Source: an uncultured Eubacteriales bacterium
Lineage (GTDB): Bacteria; Bacillota_A; Clostridia; Christensenellales; Aristaeellaceae
Length of the DNA stretch: 15,920 bases
Assembly: GCA_902775835.1 (NCBI GenBank)
Contig: CACYNZ010000039.1
Location: 1 to 15,920, forward strand
Direction: 5' to 3'
The notes beneath the pieces are model-generated. The model searched no databases and was not told the DNA's origin. It was given only the letters and a program-made list of their open reading frames with translations. Positions 6,633-14,434 of the stretch are shown here, piece by piece. Within the stretch, counting starts at the first letter, position 1; every line of letters starts with the position of its first letter. The translations under genes were made by a program, and so were the position numbers.

Positions 6633-6665
6633 CGGAAGCGATTGAAGGGTCAGAGAGGTAACACC

Positions 6666-9461
6666 ATGCCGGAACCAGAACTTCAGACTGCAAAAGAAAT
6701 ACCTCAGCAGCATTATGCCGCGTTCATTTCCTATCGTCATCTGTCTCCGGATAAGGAGGTAGCCCAGGCCCTCCACCGCATGCTTGAGCATAACCGGACA
6801 CGCCCGAATCGTCAGGTGAAAGCTGCAATCCGGCCTGTATTCCTGGATACCGGTGAATTGCCGACACTTGAAAATATTGATGAAGGCATCTGCAATGCTC
6901 TGAGAAACTCAGACTGTCTTTTTGTCATCTGTTCACCAAACCTCCCACTTTCCAGATACTGCATGAGAGAAATCTCATATTTCAAGGAACTGCACGGGGG
7001 GCGGCTGGACAGAATCTATACTGTGCTGGTCGATGGAGAGCCGGCTGAAGCGTTCCCTGAGATTCTGCGCTACGAAACCGTACCCGGAAGCAATGGAGAG
7101 ACCTCGACCCGAGAAATTGAGCCTCTTTTCGCGGATGTGCGCGCTCCCACAATCCGGCAGTCCATCCGCAAGCTCAGAAAAACAGAGTATCTTCGTCTTG
7201 CCGCCGCCTATTTCCACTGTACCTATGACTCACTCTATCAGCGCCACAGACGGCGTTTGCGCAGACTGATACTCACCTCGGTATCCGCAGTCCTTGTGGG
7301 TGCCGCGCTCTTTGGAGCCTATGTATGGCATCGCAATATGCAGGACAGCGCTGAGCGTGCCGCAACCTGCGCAACATATATGGAAGGCTGCAACGAAGAG
7401 GGAAACGAACTGCTTTCCATTACGCTGAGCCAAGAATCATGGGACTCAGCGGTTGCAAGCGGTTCCAGCCGGTTCATGACCGCTCTTCGCAGTGCTGCCG
7501 TTCAGTATGACTATCGTCTGCAGGTGCCGCCTGTTGCCCCGCTGTTCACAGCCACTTATGAAAACGGTTTTTCTCCGGTTTTCTACAACAAATCTGATGC
7601 GGACGTGATCTTTTCCCTAAGTGAGCATGTGCAGCAGCTTACTGATGCAAAAACAGGGAGCATCCTGATGCAGGAACCCGAAGACTCCGTATTCATTGAT
7701 CACCTTCATCAGGAATACTATGTGACGATTGCCGCTGTGCCGGACAGCAATAATATACTATGGGACACATGGTCACTGTGGCGGGTGGCGGATCATCAGC
7801 TGCTGGGTTCACATGCCTTCCGGAGCTCCACCCGCAAAACCCCTCAGTATTCACTCGTCAGTGTTGTCGATGTGGATGATGTCCTGATCATCACGGATGC
7901 AGATGAACCTGTTGCCTATCTTTCCACCGACGGTGAAATGCTGACCAAGGAAGAAGCACGCCGGCGCCTTCTCACCGCGCAGGAGGAACCGGAGGAAGAG
8001 GATCCGCCTTTCCAGCTTATCAAGGGCAACACCATAAAGAAGACGTTTCCCAGAATCGTAAACAGGCAGGGTGAAGCCGTATTCACATTGAGTACCGCGC
8101 CCTCTGTCTATGCGTTTTCACCAGACTGGGCCTATTTCGGATATGTGGAAGATCAGGAGCTCCATATCATGGAAACATCCACCTGGTCTCCTGCGGGTCA
8201 GGCATCTCTCAGGGATGGTATACTGAATGAACTGTTCCTTCTGAACAATTCGCACTATGCCGTCTGCTGTTACCGCTCATCCGACAGCTGGTGGGATGCA
8301 GATGTGCTGGACTGGAGAAACGGAACGCTCCTTACTTCTCTTGACGGCTACATTCACACTGCCGGCTCCGGATCCACCTTCTACGCAGCCACTCCGAACA
8401 GCTGGACGCGCTATGCCTATCACGACCGCACGCAGGAAGACCTTGAAATATGTGCCATGCATGGTTCCGTATGTCTTGCCCGCGACAGCCGCCAGCTCTG
8501 TCTTCTGACATGTGACGGAAAGCAGTCCTTCACCACTCCATGTACACCGGATGTCCTTGTACAATGGTCCGCCGATCTTTCCAGGTTTCTTATTCAGAAC
8601 GGTTCTTCTGTGACCTGTCTTGATGCGTCCGGGCATGCCCTCTGGACACAGCAGTCGGAGGGGCCATCTGCCATCTCAGAGTCCGGAAAGCTGGCAGCAG
8701 TTTCTGACGCAGACGGCGGTATCCGGGTGCTGGATGCATCTTCAGGCTCAGAGCTCTATGTGCTCCCGGCTGAACAGACGGCATCAGCAGGCATTTTATC
8801 TTCTCTTTCACTGTCTTCTGACGGTATCTGTGTCGCCGGGTTTAAAAAGGCGCTTTTCTTCCCGGTCAAAGGCTCCGCCGTGGAGCTTGGGCCTTATGAT
8901 CAGATCCGTCTGCACGAAAACGGCATTCTTCTTCTTGAAAGCAGCTCCGCCTATATCCTGGATGCTGAAATCCGGAACATAAAAACCGGTGAGGTTCTGT
9001 TTACACCAACAGACAATACTGGTCTTTGTGTCTACTCACCTGTTTCCGGTTACTTTGTTCGGCAGGTTGAAACAAGCGGCAACCATCCCACACGGAATCT
9101 GGAAGTCTGGAATGATCAGCATGGAACCATGGTCAGAAAAGCCGTTCTTCTGCTACCGGGTCTGGACGTCACGGATCTCGCGCTTGATTCCACCGGTGAG
9201 TATCTCAGTCTCACGGCCGGCGGTATTTCACGGGTATATTCGCTCAGGGATATGACACAGCTGCTCTCGGTCCTCGGCTGCACACTGCGCTATGAGGACG
9301 GGCACTTCCGGGATACCGCTTTCCGGAATGGTCAGCTTTATTCCGTTCCCTGTCTGATGTCAGACAGCCTGAAAGAATGGGCACTGTCCTATATCACCGG
9401 TATCAGCGGAGTCCGGCAGCTTCGTCAGGAAGAACGGGCACGTTTCGCTTATACAGACTAA
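6666..9461 (+). CDS. TIR-domain transmembrane protein with large C-terminal beta-propeller
   Basis: A 931-residue protein. ATG at 6666 is chosen for the AGAGG site at 6654-6658; an upstream in-frame TTG (6642) is less likely. Residues about 16-135 are a TIR domain: YAAFISYRHLSPDKEVAQAL (strand A and box 1), FLDTGELPT (BB-loop region), CLFVICSPNLPLSRYCMREI, then IYTVLVDGEP. E102 in YCMREI sits where NAD-cleaving TIR proteins keep their catalytic glutamate. After a helical linker and a basic patch (RRRLRR, 195-200), one membrane helix spans about 202-221. By the positive-inside rule the TIR end is cytoplasmic and the remaining ~700 residues lie outside. Those residues are strand-rich with WD40/PQQ-propeller-like repeats (SPDWAYFGYVEDQELHIME, SADLSRFLIQ, LDASSGSELYVL, LALDSTGEYLSLTAGG). 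This TIR-TM-propeller layout is a known clostridial family. It is flanked in the operon by the RyR channel-like gene and a secreted protein. TIR identity is firm; NADase activity and the ligand of the propeller are unproven. Confidence 0.85.
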   Translation: MPEPELQTAKEIPQQHYAAFISYRHLSPDKEVAQALHRMLEHNRTRPNRQVKAAIRPVFLDTGELPTLENIDEGICNALRNSDCLFVICSPNLPLSRYCMREISYFKELHGGRLDRIYTVLVDGEPAEAFPEILRYETVPGSNGETSTREIEPLFADVRAPTIRQSIRKLRKTEYLRLAAAYFHCTYDSLYQRHRRRLRRLILTSVSAVLVGAALFGAYVWHRNMQDSAERAATCATYMEGCNEEGNELLSITLSQESWDSAVASGSSRFMTALRSAAVQYDYRLQVPPVAPLFTATYENGFSPVFYNKSDADVIFSLSEHVQQLTDAKTGSILMQEPEDSVFIDHLHQEYYVTIAAVPDSNNILWDTWSLWRVADHQLLGSHAFRSSTRKTPQYSLVSVVDVDDVLIITDADEPVAYLSTDGEMLTKEEARRRLLTAQEEPEEEDPPFQLIKGNTIKKTFPRIVNRQGEAVFTLSTAPSVYAFSPDWAYFGYVEDQELHIMETSTWSPAGQASLRDGILNELFLLNNSHYAVCCYRSSDSWWDADVLDWRNGTLLTSLDGYIHTAGSGSTFYAATPNSWTRYAYHDRTQEDLEICAMHGSVCLARDSRQLCLLTCDGKQSFTTPCTPDVLVQWSADLSRFLIQNGSSVTCLDASGHALWTQQSEGPSAISESGKLAAVSDADGGIRVLDASSGSELYVLPAEQTASAGILSSLSLSSDGICVAGFKKALFFPVKGSAVELGPYDQIRLHENGILLLESSSAYILDAEIRNIKTGEVLFTPTDNTGLCVYSPVSGYFVRQVETSGNHPTRNLEVWNDQHGTMVRKAVLLLPGLDVTDLALDSTGEYLSLTAGGISRVYSLRDMTQLLSVLGCTLRYEDGHFRDTAFRNGQLYSVPCLMSDSLKEWALSYITGISGVRQLRQEERARFAYTD

Positions 9462-9498
9462 ACCCTGCACAAGGACAAAAGACAGGAGGAAAGAGAAC

Positions 9499-10308
9499 AT
9501 GAAACGGCTTATTACAGTCATCCTTGCACTGCAGCTGCTGCTTATCCCCTCACTGCACAATGCCCGGGCTGAAGCAGAATATCCCCCTCTCCCGTTCCCG
9601 GCAGAACTGGTTCAGGCGGTAATTGAAAATGTTACTCCTGATGAGGAGAAGGGCCTTATTTCCGTTCTGTATTCAGGTGCAACCCATGATGATCTTCTTT
9701 ATTACCAAAGCCTCTGTGCGTCCCTGGGAATGTATGCCTGTCCAATGGAAAGCGAAGAAGATGAACTGTATTATCTGGTCGCGCCGGGCAACAGTGTTCA
9801 GGCACTTGTTTCCTATCTGGAGAAGGCCCATGCGCTCACCGTTATATTCTCAGGCACTGTCCCCATTGTGACCGATAATGAACTTCAGGATCTGTATGCG
9901 TTTTTCTCAACCGATATCCGTCTTCCTTCCAGTGCAACCGGCAACGTCTTTCCTCAGTTCTATGCCTGCTGCGGCGGACAGAAGCCTCAGGAAGACGGCC
10001 TGTTTGCGACGGACAGTGTCTTTGATGGAAAGGAGTGCTGGTATGAAAAGTATACGTCCATTACTCCGGAGCTGCTGGAAAACTACTGCCGTCACATGGT
10101 ACTGTTTGGTTTCAGCGTGAACGCGGATTACTATACCTGCGATGATCAGGATACGGTGGACAGCTGCATTCTGCATCTCTCCAACGGCGATGCAGAGGTT
10201 ATTGTCATGTATGGCGCATCCATCCAGACCGCCATGGTTTTCTACAAGCCCGGAGTGAAATACACGCTTCTCGGCGTTTCTGAACTGATGTCCGCGCTTT
10301 CCGACTAA
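9499..10308 (+). CDS. Secreted protein of unknown family, third gene of the RyR/TIR operon
   Basis: A 269-residue protein with a perfect AGGAGG (9484-9489) 9 bases before its ATG, 37 bases after the TIR gene. It begins with a typical Sec signal peptide: KR, a hydrophobic core (about 4-18), then NARA-EA giving a likely signal-peptidase I site near residue 24. There is no lipobox Cys. The mature part is acidic, mixed alpha/beta, with about ten cysteines, among them YACCGG and CDDQDTVDSC. I do not recognise a family. Because it is exported and its operon partner is predicted to hold a large propeller outside the membrane, it may act as an extracytoplasmic partner or modulator of that protein; this rests on context only. 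Confidence 0.65.
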   Translation: MKRLITVILALQLLLIPSLHNARAEAEYPPLPFPAELVQAVIENVTPDEEKGLISVLYSGATHDDLLYYQSLCASLGMYACPMESEEDELYYLVAPGNSVQALVSYLEKAHALTVIFSGTVPIVTDNELQDLYAFFSTDIRLPSSATGNVFPQFYACCGGQKPQEDGLFATDSVFDGKECWYEKYTSITPELLENYCRHMVLFGFSVNADYYTCDDQDTVDSCILHLSNGDAEVIVMYGASIQTAMVFYKPGVKYTLLGVSELMSALSD

Positions 10309-10317
10309 AACCTGCCT

Positions 10318-10345
10318 TTGCTTTTTTCCGGGAAGCTGATATATT
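10318..10345 (+). promoter_or_regulatory. Candidate promoter of the M32-SIR2-nitroreductase run
   Basis: TTGCTT (10318-10323) is separated by 16 bases from TATATT (10340-10345, 5/6 to -10). It sits in the 67-base gap between the secreted-protein gene and the peptidase gene, where composition and codon use change, so a separate transcription unit is expected here. No clear terminator stem for the upstream operon is visible, only a T-run at 10322-10327. Confidence 0.4.
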
Positions 10346-10375
10346 CTTCTCACCAAGCTGCAAGGAGTGATTCAG

Positions 10376-11872
10376 ATGAATCGTGATGAAGCCCTGAAGA
10401 TCATCAGGGAAACTGACAGAACCAGTCATTACTACTATCATGCCATGAGCATTCTCTCTGTGGACGGTGTCACCGCGGCGCCGAAGCAGTCTTGGCGCGG
10501 GCGCGCCGAGACCACGGGCTTTCTGAGCGGTCAGGTGTGGGAGCTCACCAACCGGCCTGAGTTCGCGGAAGCCCTGGAGCTTCTGAAAGATGACAAGTCC
10601 CTGCCGAAGGAGGATGCGCGGCTGGTGGAGCTCCTGCGGGAATCCATGGAGGAAATCCGTCTGTTCACCCGGGACGAGTTTGTGGCCCGGCAGCAGCTCC
10701 TGACGGAAGCGGACAATTACTGGCATGAAGCCAAGGAAAAGAGCGACTACAGCCTGTTCGCGCCGTATCTGGAAAAACTCATCCGCGACCAGAAGGAACT
10801 GGCCCGGCGCAAGGATGCCTCAAAGCAGCCCTATGACGTGCTGCTGGACATGTATGAAAAGGGCACCAGCACCAGAACACTGGACCCCTTCTTTGAACTC
10901 ATCAGCCGGGATCTGCGCCCCGTGGTCAAGCAGGTGGCAGATGCGCCTCAGCCGCGGGTGGATTTCCTGCACCGCGTCTATCCCATTCACCTGCAGCGCG
11001 TCTTTTCCGACCGTGTCATGGCGCTCATGGGCATTGACCGGGAGCGCTGCAGCATCGGCGAGACCGAGCATCCCTTCACCGACGGCGTGAACAAGTGGGA
11101 CGTGCGCATCACCACCAAGTATCTGGAAACAGACGTCGCCTCTTCCCTGTACTCCGTGATTCACGAGGGCGGGCATGCCCTGTACGAGATGGGCGTCCGG
11201 GACGAATATCAGTTCACCAGCCTCGCCGGCGGCTCATCCATGGGCCTGCACGAGAGCCAGAGCCGTTTCTATGAGAACCTCATCGGCCGCTCCCGCGCCT
11301 TTACGCACGCGCTGTTCCCCATCTGCCGGGAACTGTTCCCCGAGCAGACCGCCGATGTGACGGAAGAGGAATGGTACCGCGCGGTGAACCTGTCCAGACC
11401 CAGTCTCGTGCGCACGGAAGCGGACGAGCTCACCTATCCCTTCCATGTCATGATCCGGTATGAGCTTGAAAAACAGATGATCAACGGCGATGTGCCGGTA
11501 TCCGAGCTCCCGGGCATGTGGAACGAACTGTACAGGAAGGAGCTTGGGGTCATTGTGCCCAATGACCGCGAGGGCATTCTGCAGGACAGTCACTGGTCCG
11601 GCGGCGCCTTCGGCTATTTCCCGAGCTATGCCCTGGGCTCAGCCTACGGCGTGCAGATGCTGGAGAGCATGAACCGGGAAATGAACGTGGAAGAGCTCGT
11701 GAAGCAGGGCGATCTCGCGCCGGTCACGGCCTGGCTGCAGAAGCGCATCCATCAGTACGGCAGATCGCTCACGCCTGCGCAGCTGCTTGAAAGCGCGGAT
11801 GTCAGCCCGTTTGAGCCGGAAAAGTATACCCGGTATCTCCGGGAGAAGTTCACATCCCTCTACAACCTGTAA
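10376..11872 (+). CDS. Carboxypeptidase Taq, peptidase family M32
   Basis: A 498-residue protein, the usual length for M32 metallo-carboxypeptidases, which remove residues one by one from peptide C-termini using one divalent metal in the cytoplasm. The start at 10376 follows AAGGAG (10362-10367) by 8 bases; an in-frame GTG at 10367 overlaps that site and is rejected. The metal motif H263-E-G-G-H267 is in VIHEGGHALYEMG, and the third ligand E293 is in GLHESQSRFYEN, both family hallmarks. Also typical are HPFTDGVNKWDVRITTKY upstream of the metal motif and a PSYALGSAYGVQ segment near the C-terminus. It is the first gene of a run with the SIR2 and nitroreductase genes; a shared pathway is not evident. 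Sequence is markedly GC-richer than the RyR/TIR operon. Confidence 0.95.
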   Translation: MNRDEALKIIRETDRTSHYYYHAMSILSVDGVTAAPKQSWRGRAETTGFLSGQVWELTNRPEFAEALELLKDDKSLPKEDARLVELLRESMEEIRLFTRDEFVARQQLLTEADNYWHEAKEKSDYSLFAPYLEKLIRDQKELARRKDASKQPYDVLLDMYEKGTSTRTLDPFFELISRDLRPVVKQVADAPQPRVDFLHRVYPIHLQRVFSDRVMALMGIDRERCSIGETEHPFTDGVNKWDVRITTKYLETDVASSLYSVIHEGGHALYEMGVRDEYQFTSLAGGSSMGLHESQSRFYENLIGRSRAFTHALFPICRELFPEQTADVTEEEWYRAVNLSRPSLVRTEADELTYPFHVMIRYELEKQMINGDVPVSELPGMWNELYRKELGVIVPNDREGILQDSHWSGGAFGYFPSYALGSAYGVQMLESMNREMNVEELVKQGDLAPVTAWLQKRIHQYGRSLTPAQLLESADVSPFEPEKYTRYLREKFTSLYNL

Positions 11873-11904
11873 TCCCCATTCACTTTAAGCAAGGAGGCGG
11901 AATC

Positions 11905-12621
11905 ATGACACTTCAGGAACTGGTTCAGGACGCCCGGCATATTGTGTTCTTCGGCGGCGCCGGGGTTTCCACGGAAAGCGGCATCCCGGACTTTCGCAGC
12001 ACCGACGGCCTGTATCACCAGAAATATCCCTGGCCTCCGGAAACCATTCTCTCCCATGAGTTCTTCATGACCCGGCCGGAGGAATTCTTCCGGTTTTACC
12101 GGGACAAGATGCTGCCGCTGGACGCACAGCCCAACAAGGCGCACATCACGCTGGCGGAGCTGGAAAAAAAGGGAAAGCTCACCGGCGTTGTCACCCAGAA
12201 TATCGACGGCCTGCACCAGAAGGCCGGAAGCCGCGTGGTGGATGAACTGCACGGCAGCATCTGGCGCAACACCTGCATGCGCTGCGGAAAGAAGTACGGA
12301 CCCGAAGCCATCCGCGACTCTCAGGGCGTGCCCCTGTGCACATGCGGCGGCCGCATCAAGCCGGACGTGGTGCTCTACGGCGAAGGCCTGGACGACGAGA
12401 CGGTTTCCCATGCCGTTTCCCTGATCCGGCACGCGGACCTCATGATCGTGGCAGGCACCAGCCTGACGGTCTATCCCGCCGCCGGACTGCTCAATTATTT
12501 CCGCGGCAGTCATCTCGTGCTCATCAACCGGGATCCCACCCCTGCCGACCGGGAGGCAGACCTGGTGATCCATGACAAGGTGGGCCAGGTGCTGGGCGGC
12601 CTGGACCTGAGCCAATGCTGA
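11905..12621 (+). CDS. cobB: SIR2-family NAD-dependent protein deacylase (CobB-like)
   Basis: A 238-residue sirtuin with an AAGGAGG site 7 bases before its ATG. It removes acyl groups from protein lysines while cleaving NAD+ to nicotinamide and O-acetyl-ADP-ribose. Visible motifs: NAD-binding G17-G-A-G-V-S-T-E-S-G-I-P-D-F-R-S32, TQNIDGLH (97-104), catalytic H116 in ELHGS, zinc cysteines C124/C127 (CMRC) and C145/C147 (CTC), GTSLTVYPAAGL and a late LINRDPTPAD segment. All catalytic and zinc residues are present. It lies 32 bases after the M32 gene and overlaps the nitroreductase-like gene by 7 bases, indicating coupled translation. The symbol is used generically; a lysine-acyl specificity cannot be read from the sequence. 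Confidence 0.94.
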   Translation: MTLQELVQDARHIVFFGGAGVSTESGIPDFRSTDGLYHQKYPWPPETILSHEFFMTRPEEFFRFYRDKMLPLDAQPNKAHITLAELEKKGKLTGVVTQNIDGLHQKAGSRVVDELHGSIWRNTCMRCGKKYGPEAIRDSQGVPLCTCGGRIKPDVVLYGEGLDDETVSHAVSLIRHADLMIVAGTSLTVYPAAGLLNYFRGSHLVLINRDPTPADREADLVIHDKVGQVLGGLDLSQC

Positions 12622-13349
12622 CCCGTCTCCAGCGCCTGTTCACCCCGGAGGAAAGAACGCGGCTCGCCCGGGCACAGTCCGCGCGCTTTTCCTGCCACAC
12701 CTTCAGACCCATGGACAGCCGCCAGTTCGCCGCGCTGAGCCTGCTGTGCGGACGCTTTTCCACATCCCGCGCCATTCTGGAGCCCGTACGCGTTCCCCTG
12801 GACTTCTTCGGGGGCAGCATTCTGGGCCTGGGCCGCGTGCAGGGCTGCGACACGGTGGTGCAGGTCCTGGCCGGTCCGCAGACAAGTGCGCACACGGAGG
12901 CGGGCATCTGCGCGGAAGCGCTGGTGCTCATGCTCACGGACCTTGGCATGGCCACCTGCTATCTCACCGGCGGTTTCCGCAGGGATTATCTGCCTGACCT
13001 GCCACGGTCCCTGGACCGGGTCTGCGTCATCTGCGCAGGCACGGGCCTGGAAACGCAGCCCGCGCGGCGCCGGAAATCCCTGGACCGTCTGTGTCAGGGG
13101 GATTATGCGACATGGCCGGACATGTTCCGCAGGGCCGCGGAATATGTCCAGACAGCGCCGTCCAGCCTCAATCTTCAGCCCTTTTTCATGTCCGTCACGC
13201 CTGACAGCTTCGGTCTGGATTCCTCGGACCGCACCCGGCTGGACCTGGGCATCGGCATGGTGCACGCGGAGCTCGCCTTTGACCGTGCCCATGTCTGGCG
13301 CCTGTCCGAGGACCGGCGTGATCCCATGAGCATGGCCATATTTGCATAA
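12615..13349 (+). CDS. Nitroreductase-like flavoprotein
   Basis: A 244-residue protein whose ATG overlaps the end of the SIR2 gene (ATG at 12615, SIR2 TGA at 12619-12621), with no strong ribosome binding site of its own, so translation probably depends on the gene before it. It shows a fused two-half nitroreductase pattern like the TM1586-type family: an N-terminal RFSCHTFRPM segment in place of the usual RRSxRxF, a central AEALVLMLTDLGMATCYLTG helix, SSLNLQPFFM (matching the family's SAxNxQPW FMN contact) and a C-terminal LGIGMVHAELAF helix. Expected role: FMN-dependent NAD(P)H oxidoreductase of unknown substrate. The call is by motif only. Confidence 0.7.
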   Translation: MLTRLQRLFTPEERTRLARAQSARFSCHTFRPMDSRQFAALSLLCGRFSTSRAILEPVRVPLDFFGGSILGLGRVQGCDTVVQVLAGPQTSAHTEAGICAEALVLMLTDLGMATCYLTGGFRRDYLPDLPRSLDRVCVICAGTGLETQPARRRKSLDRLCQGDYATWPDMFRRAAEYVQTAPSSLNLQPFFMSVTPDSFGLDSSDRTRLDLGIGMVHAELAFDRAHVWRLSEDRRDPMSMAIFA

Positions 13350-13402
13350 TTTCTCATTTTTCTGCATTCTCAGTCATCTGTGACCCGATGGGGACAGGAA
13401 GT

Positions 13403-13457
13403 GCATGAAAAGCGGTTTTTCCTTGTATTTCAAGCATTTCCCGTCCTTTTTTCATGC
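13403..13457. repeat. Spaced 9-bp inverted repeat
   Basis: GCATGAAAA (13403-13411) and TTTTCATGC (13449-13457) are exact reverse complements separated by 37 bases, in the spacer between the nitroreductase gene and the RpiR gene. It could be an operator pair bound by a dimeric regulator, or part of a transcript end for the upstream genes. No T-run follows that would make it a standard terminator. Confidence 0.3.
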
Positions 13458-13474
13458 CATGATCTGCATATTTC

Positions 13475-13506
13475 ATTTGCAGGACGCCTCCGTTTCTCTT
13501 GCAAAT
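13475..13506. promoter_or_regulatory. Candidate operator overlapping the RpiR promoter
   Basis: ATTTGCA (13475-13481) and TGCAAAT (13500-13506) are exact reverse complements separated by 18 bases; the right arm covers the -35 hexamer of the promoter at 13499-13527. A dyad at this position could serve autoregulation by the RpiR protein encoded directly downstream. The evidence is symmetry and position only. Confidence 0.35.
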
Positions 13507-13527
13507 TCATGCATGATTGCCTATAAT
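13499..13527 (+). promoter_or_regulatory. Promoter of the RpiR-flavoprotein-exonuclease run
   Basis: TTGCAA (13499-13504), a 17-base spacer and TATAAT (13522-13527) predict a start near 13534, about 30 bases before the RpiR start codon. Hexamers and spacing are identical to the promoter at 4354-4382. Confidence 0.72.
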
Positions 13528-13564
13528 CCATGCCGTATGACCATGGAAAGGGAGGAATGCGGAT

Positions 13565-14434
13565 ATGCAGGAATCGCCGGATCTGATCCGTGCTCTGAAT
13601 CTCAACGGCCGTAAGCTGAGCAAGAGTCAGAAGCGCATTGCCCAGTATATCGCCGAACACTACGAAAAGGCCGCCTATATGACGGCCAGTCATCTCGCAG
13701 AGTGCGTACAGGTCAGCGAATCCACCGTGGTCCGCTTCGCCTCCGCCCTGGGATATGAAGGATATCCGCATCTGCAGAAAGCCCTGCAGGAGCTGGTGAG
13801 CCATCACCTGACCGGTTACCAGCGCGTGGTCATGGCCACGGAAATCCGGGAAGACAATGTGCTGGAGACCGTGCTCAAGTCGGATATCGCCAATCTACGC
13901 GCCACACTGGAGAAAATGGACCGCTCGGTCTATGAGGACGTGGTGCACAGGATTCTCGAAGCCAAGGCCATCTATGTCATGGGCCTGCGCTCCGCCGCGC
14001 CGCTGGCGCAGTTCATGGGCTTTTATCTCAATTACATCTTTGACAATGTGCACCTGGTCTCTTCCGGGTCCACGGACGTATTTGAGGAGATCGCCAAGCT
14101 CAAGGCGGACGATGTGCTCATCGGCATTTCCTTCCCGCGCTATTCCAACCGCACCATTGACGCCATGACCTTCGCCAAGCACTGCGGTGCCCAGGTCATC
14201 GCCATTACCGACGGTCCGCTGTCGCCGCTGAGCCGCGTCGCCGACGCCACGCTCATGGCGCAGACGGACATGGCCTCCTTTGTGGACTCGCTGGCCGCGC
14301 CGCTCTCGGTGATCAACGCGCTGCTGGTGTCCCTGGGCCTGCGGCGCCGGGAAGCGCTGACGGACCATTTCCGGCAGCTGGAATCCATCTGGGATGCGTA
14401 TCAGGTCTATCTGGGAGATGAACAGCATGACTGA
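13565..14434 (+). CDS. MurR/RpiR family transcriptional regulator (HTH plus SIS domain)
   Basis: A 289-residue regulator with GGAGG 9 bases before the ATG. The N-terminal ~77 residues are the RpiR helix-turn-helix: SKSQKRIAQYIAEHYEKAAYM, then AECVQVSESTVVRFASALGYEGYPHLQKAL. The C-terminal part (about 105-245) is a SIS sugar-phosphate-binding domain: AKAIYVMGLRSAAPLAQFM, DVLIGISFPRYSNRTIDAM and AQVIAITDGPLSPLSRVAD. Family members sense phosphosugars and control catabolic or cell-wall-recycling genes. Its stop overlaps the next gene's start by 8 bases, yet that gene is a flavoprotein rather than a sugar gene, so the regulated target is unclear and may include itself through the dyad at 13475-13506. 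Confidence 0.93.
   Translation: MQESPDLIRALNLNGRKLSKSQKRIAQYIAEHYEKAAYMTASHLAECVQVSESTVVRFASALGYEGYPHLQKALQELVSHHLTGYQRVVMATEIREDNVLETVLKSDIANLRATLEKMDRSVYEDVVHRILEAKAIYVMGLRSAAPLAQFMGFYLNYIFDNVHLVSSGSTDVFEEIAKLKADDVLIGISFPRYSNRTIDAMTFAKHCGAQVIAITDGPLSPLSRVADATLMAQTDMASFVDSLAAPLSVINALLVSLGLRRREALTDHFRQLESIWDAYQVYLGDEQHD

Noticed and set aside
12510..13367. A 285-codon minus-strand frame opposite the SIR2 and nitroreductase genes
   Set aside because: Low-complexity shadow in GC-rich sequence; the plus-strand genes carry clear motifs.
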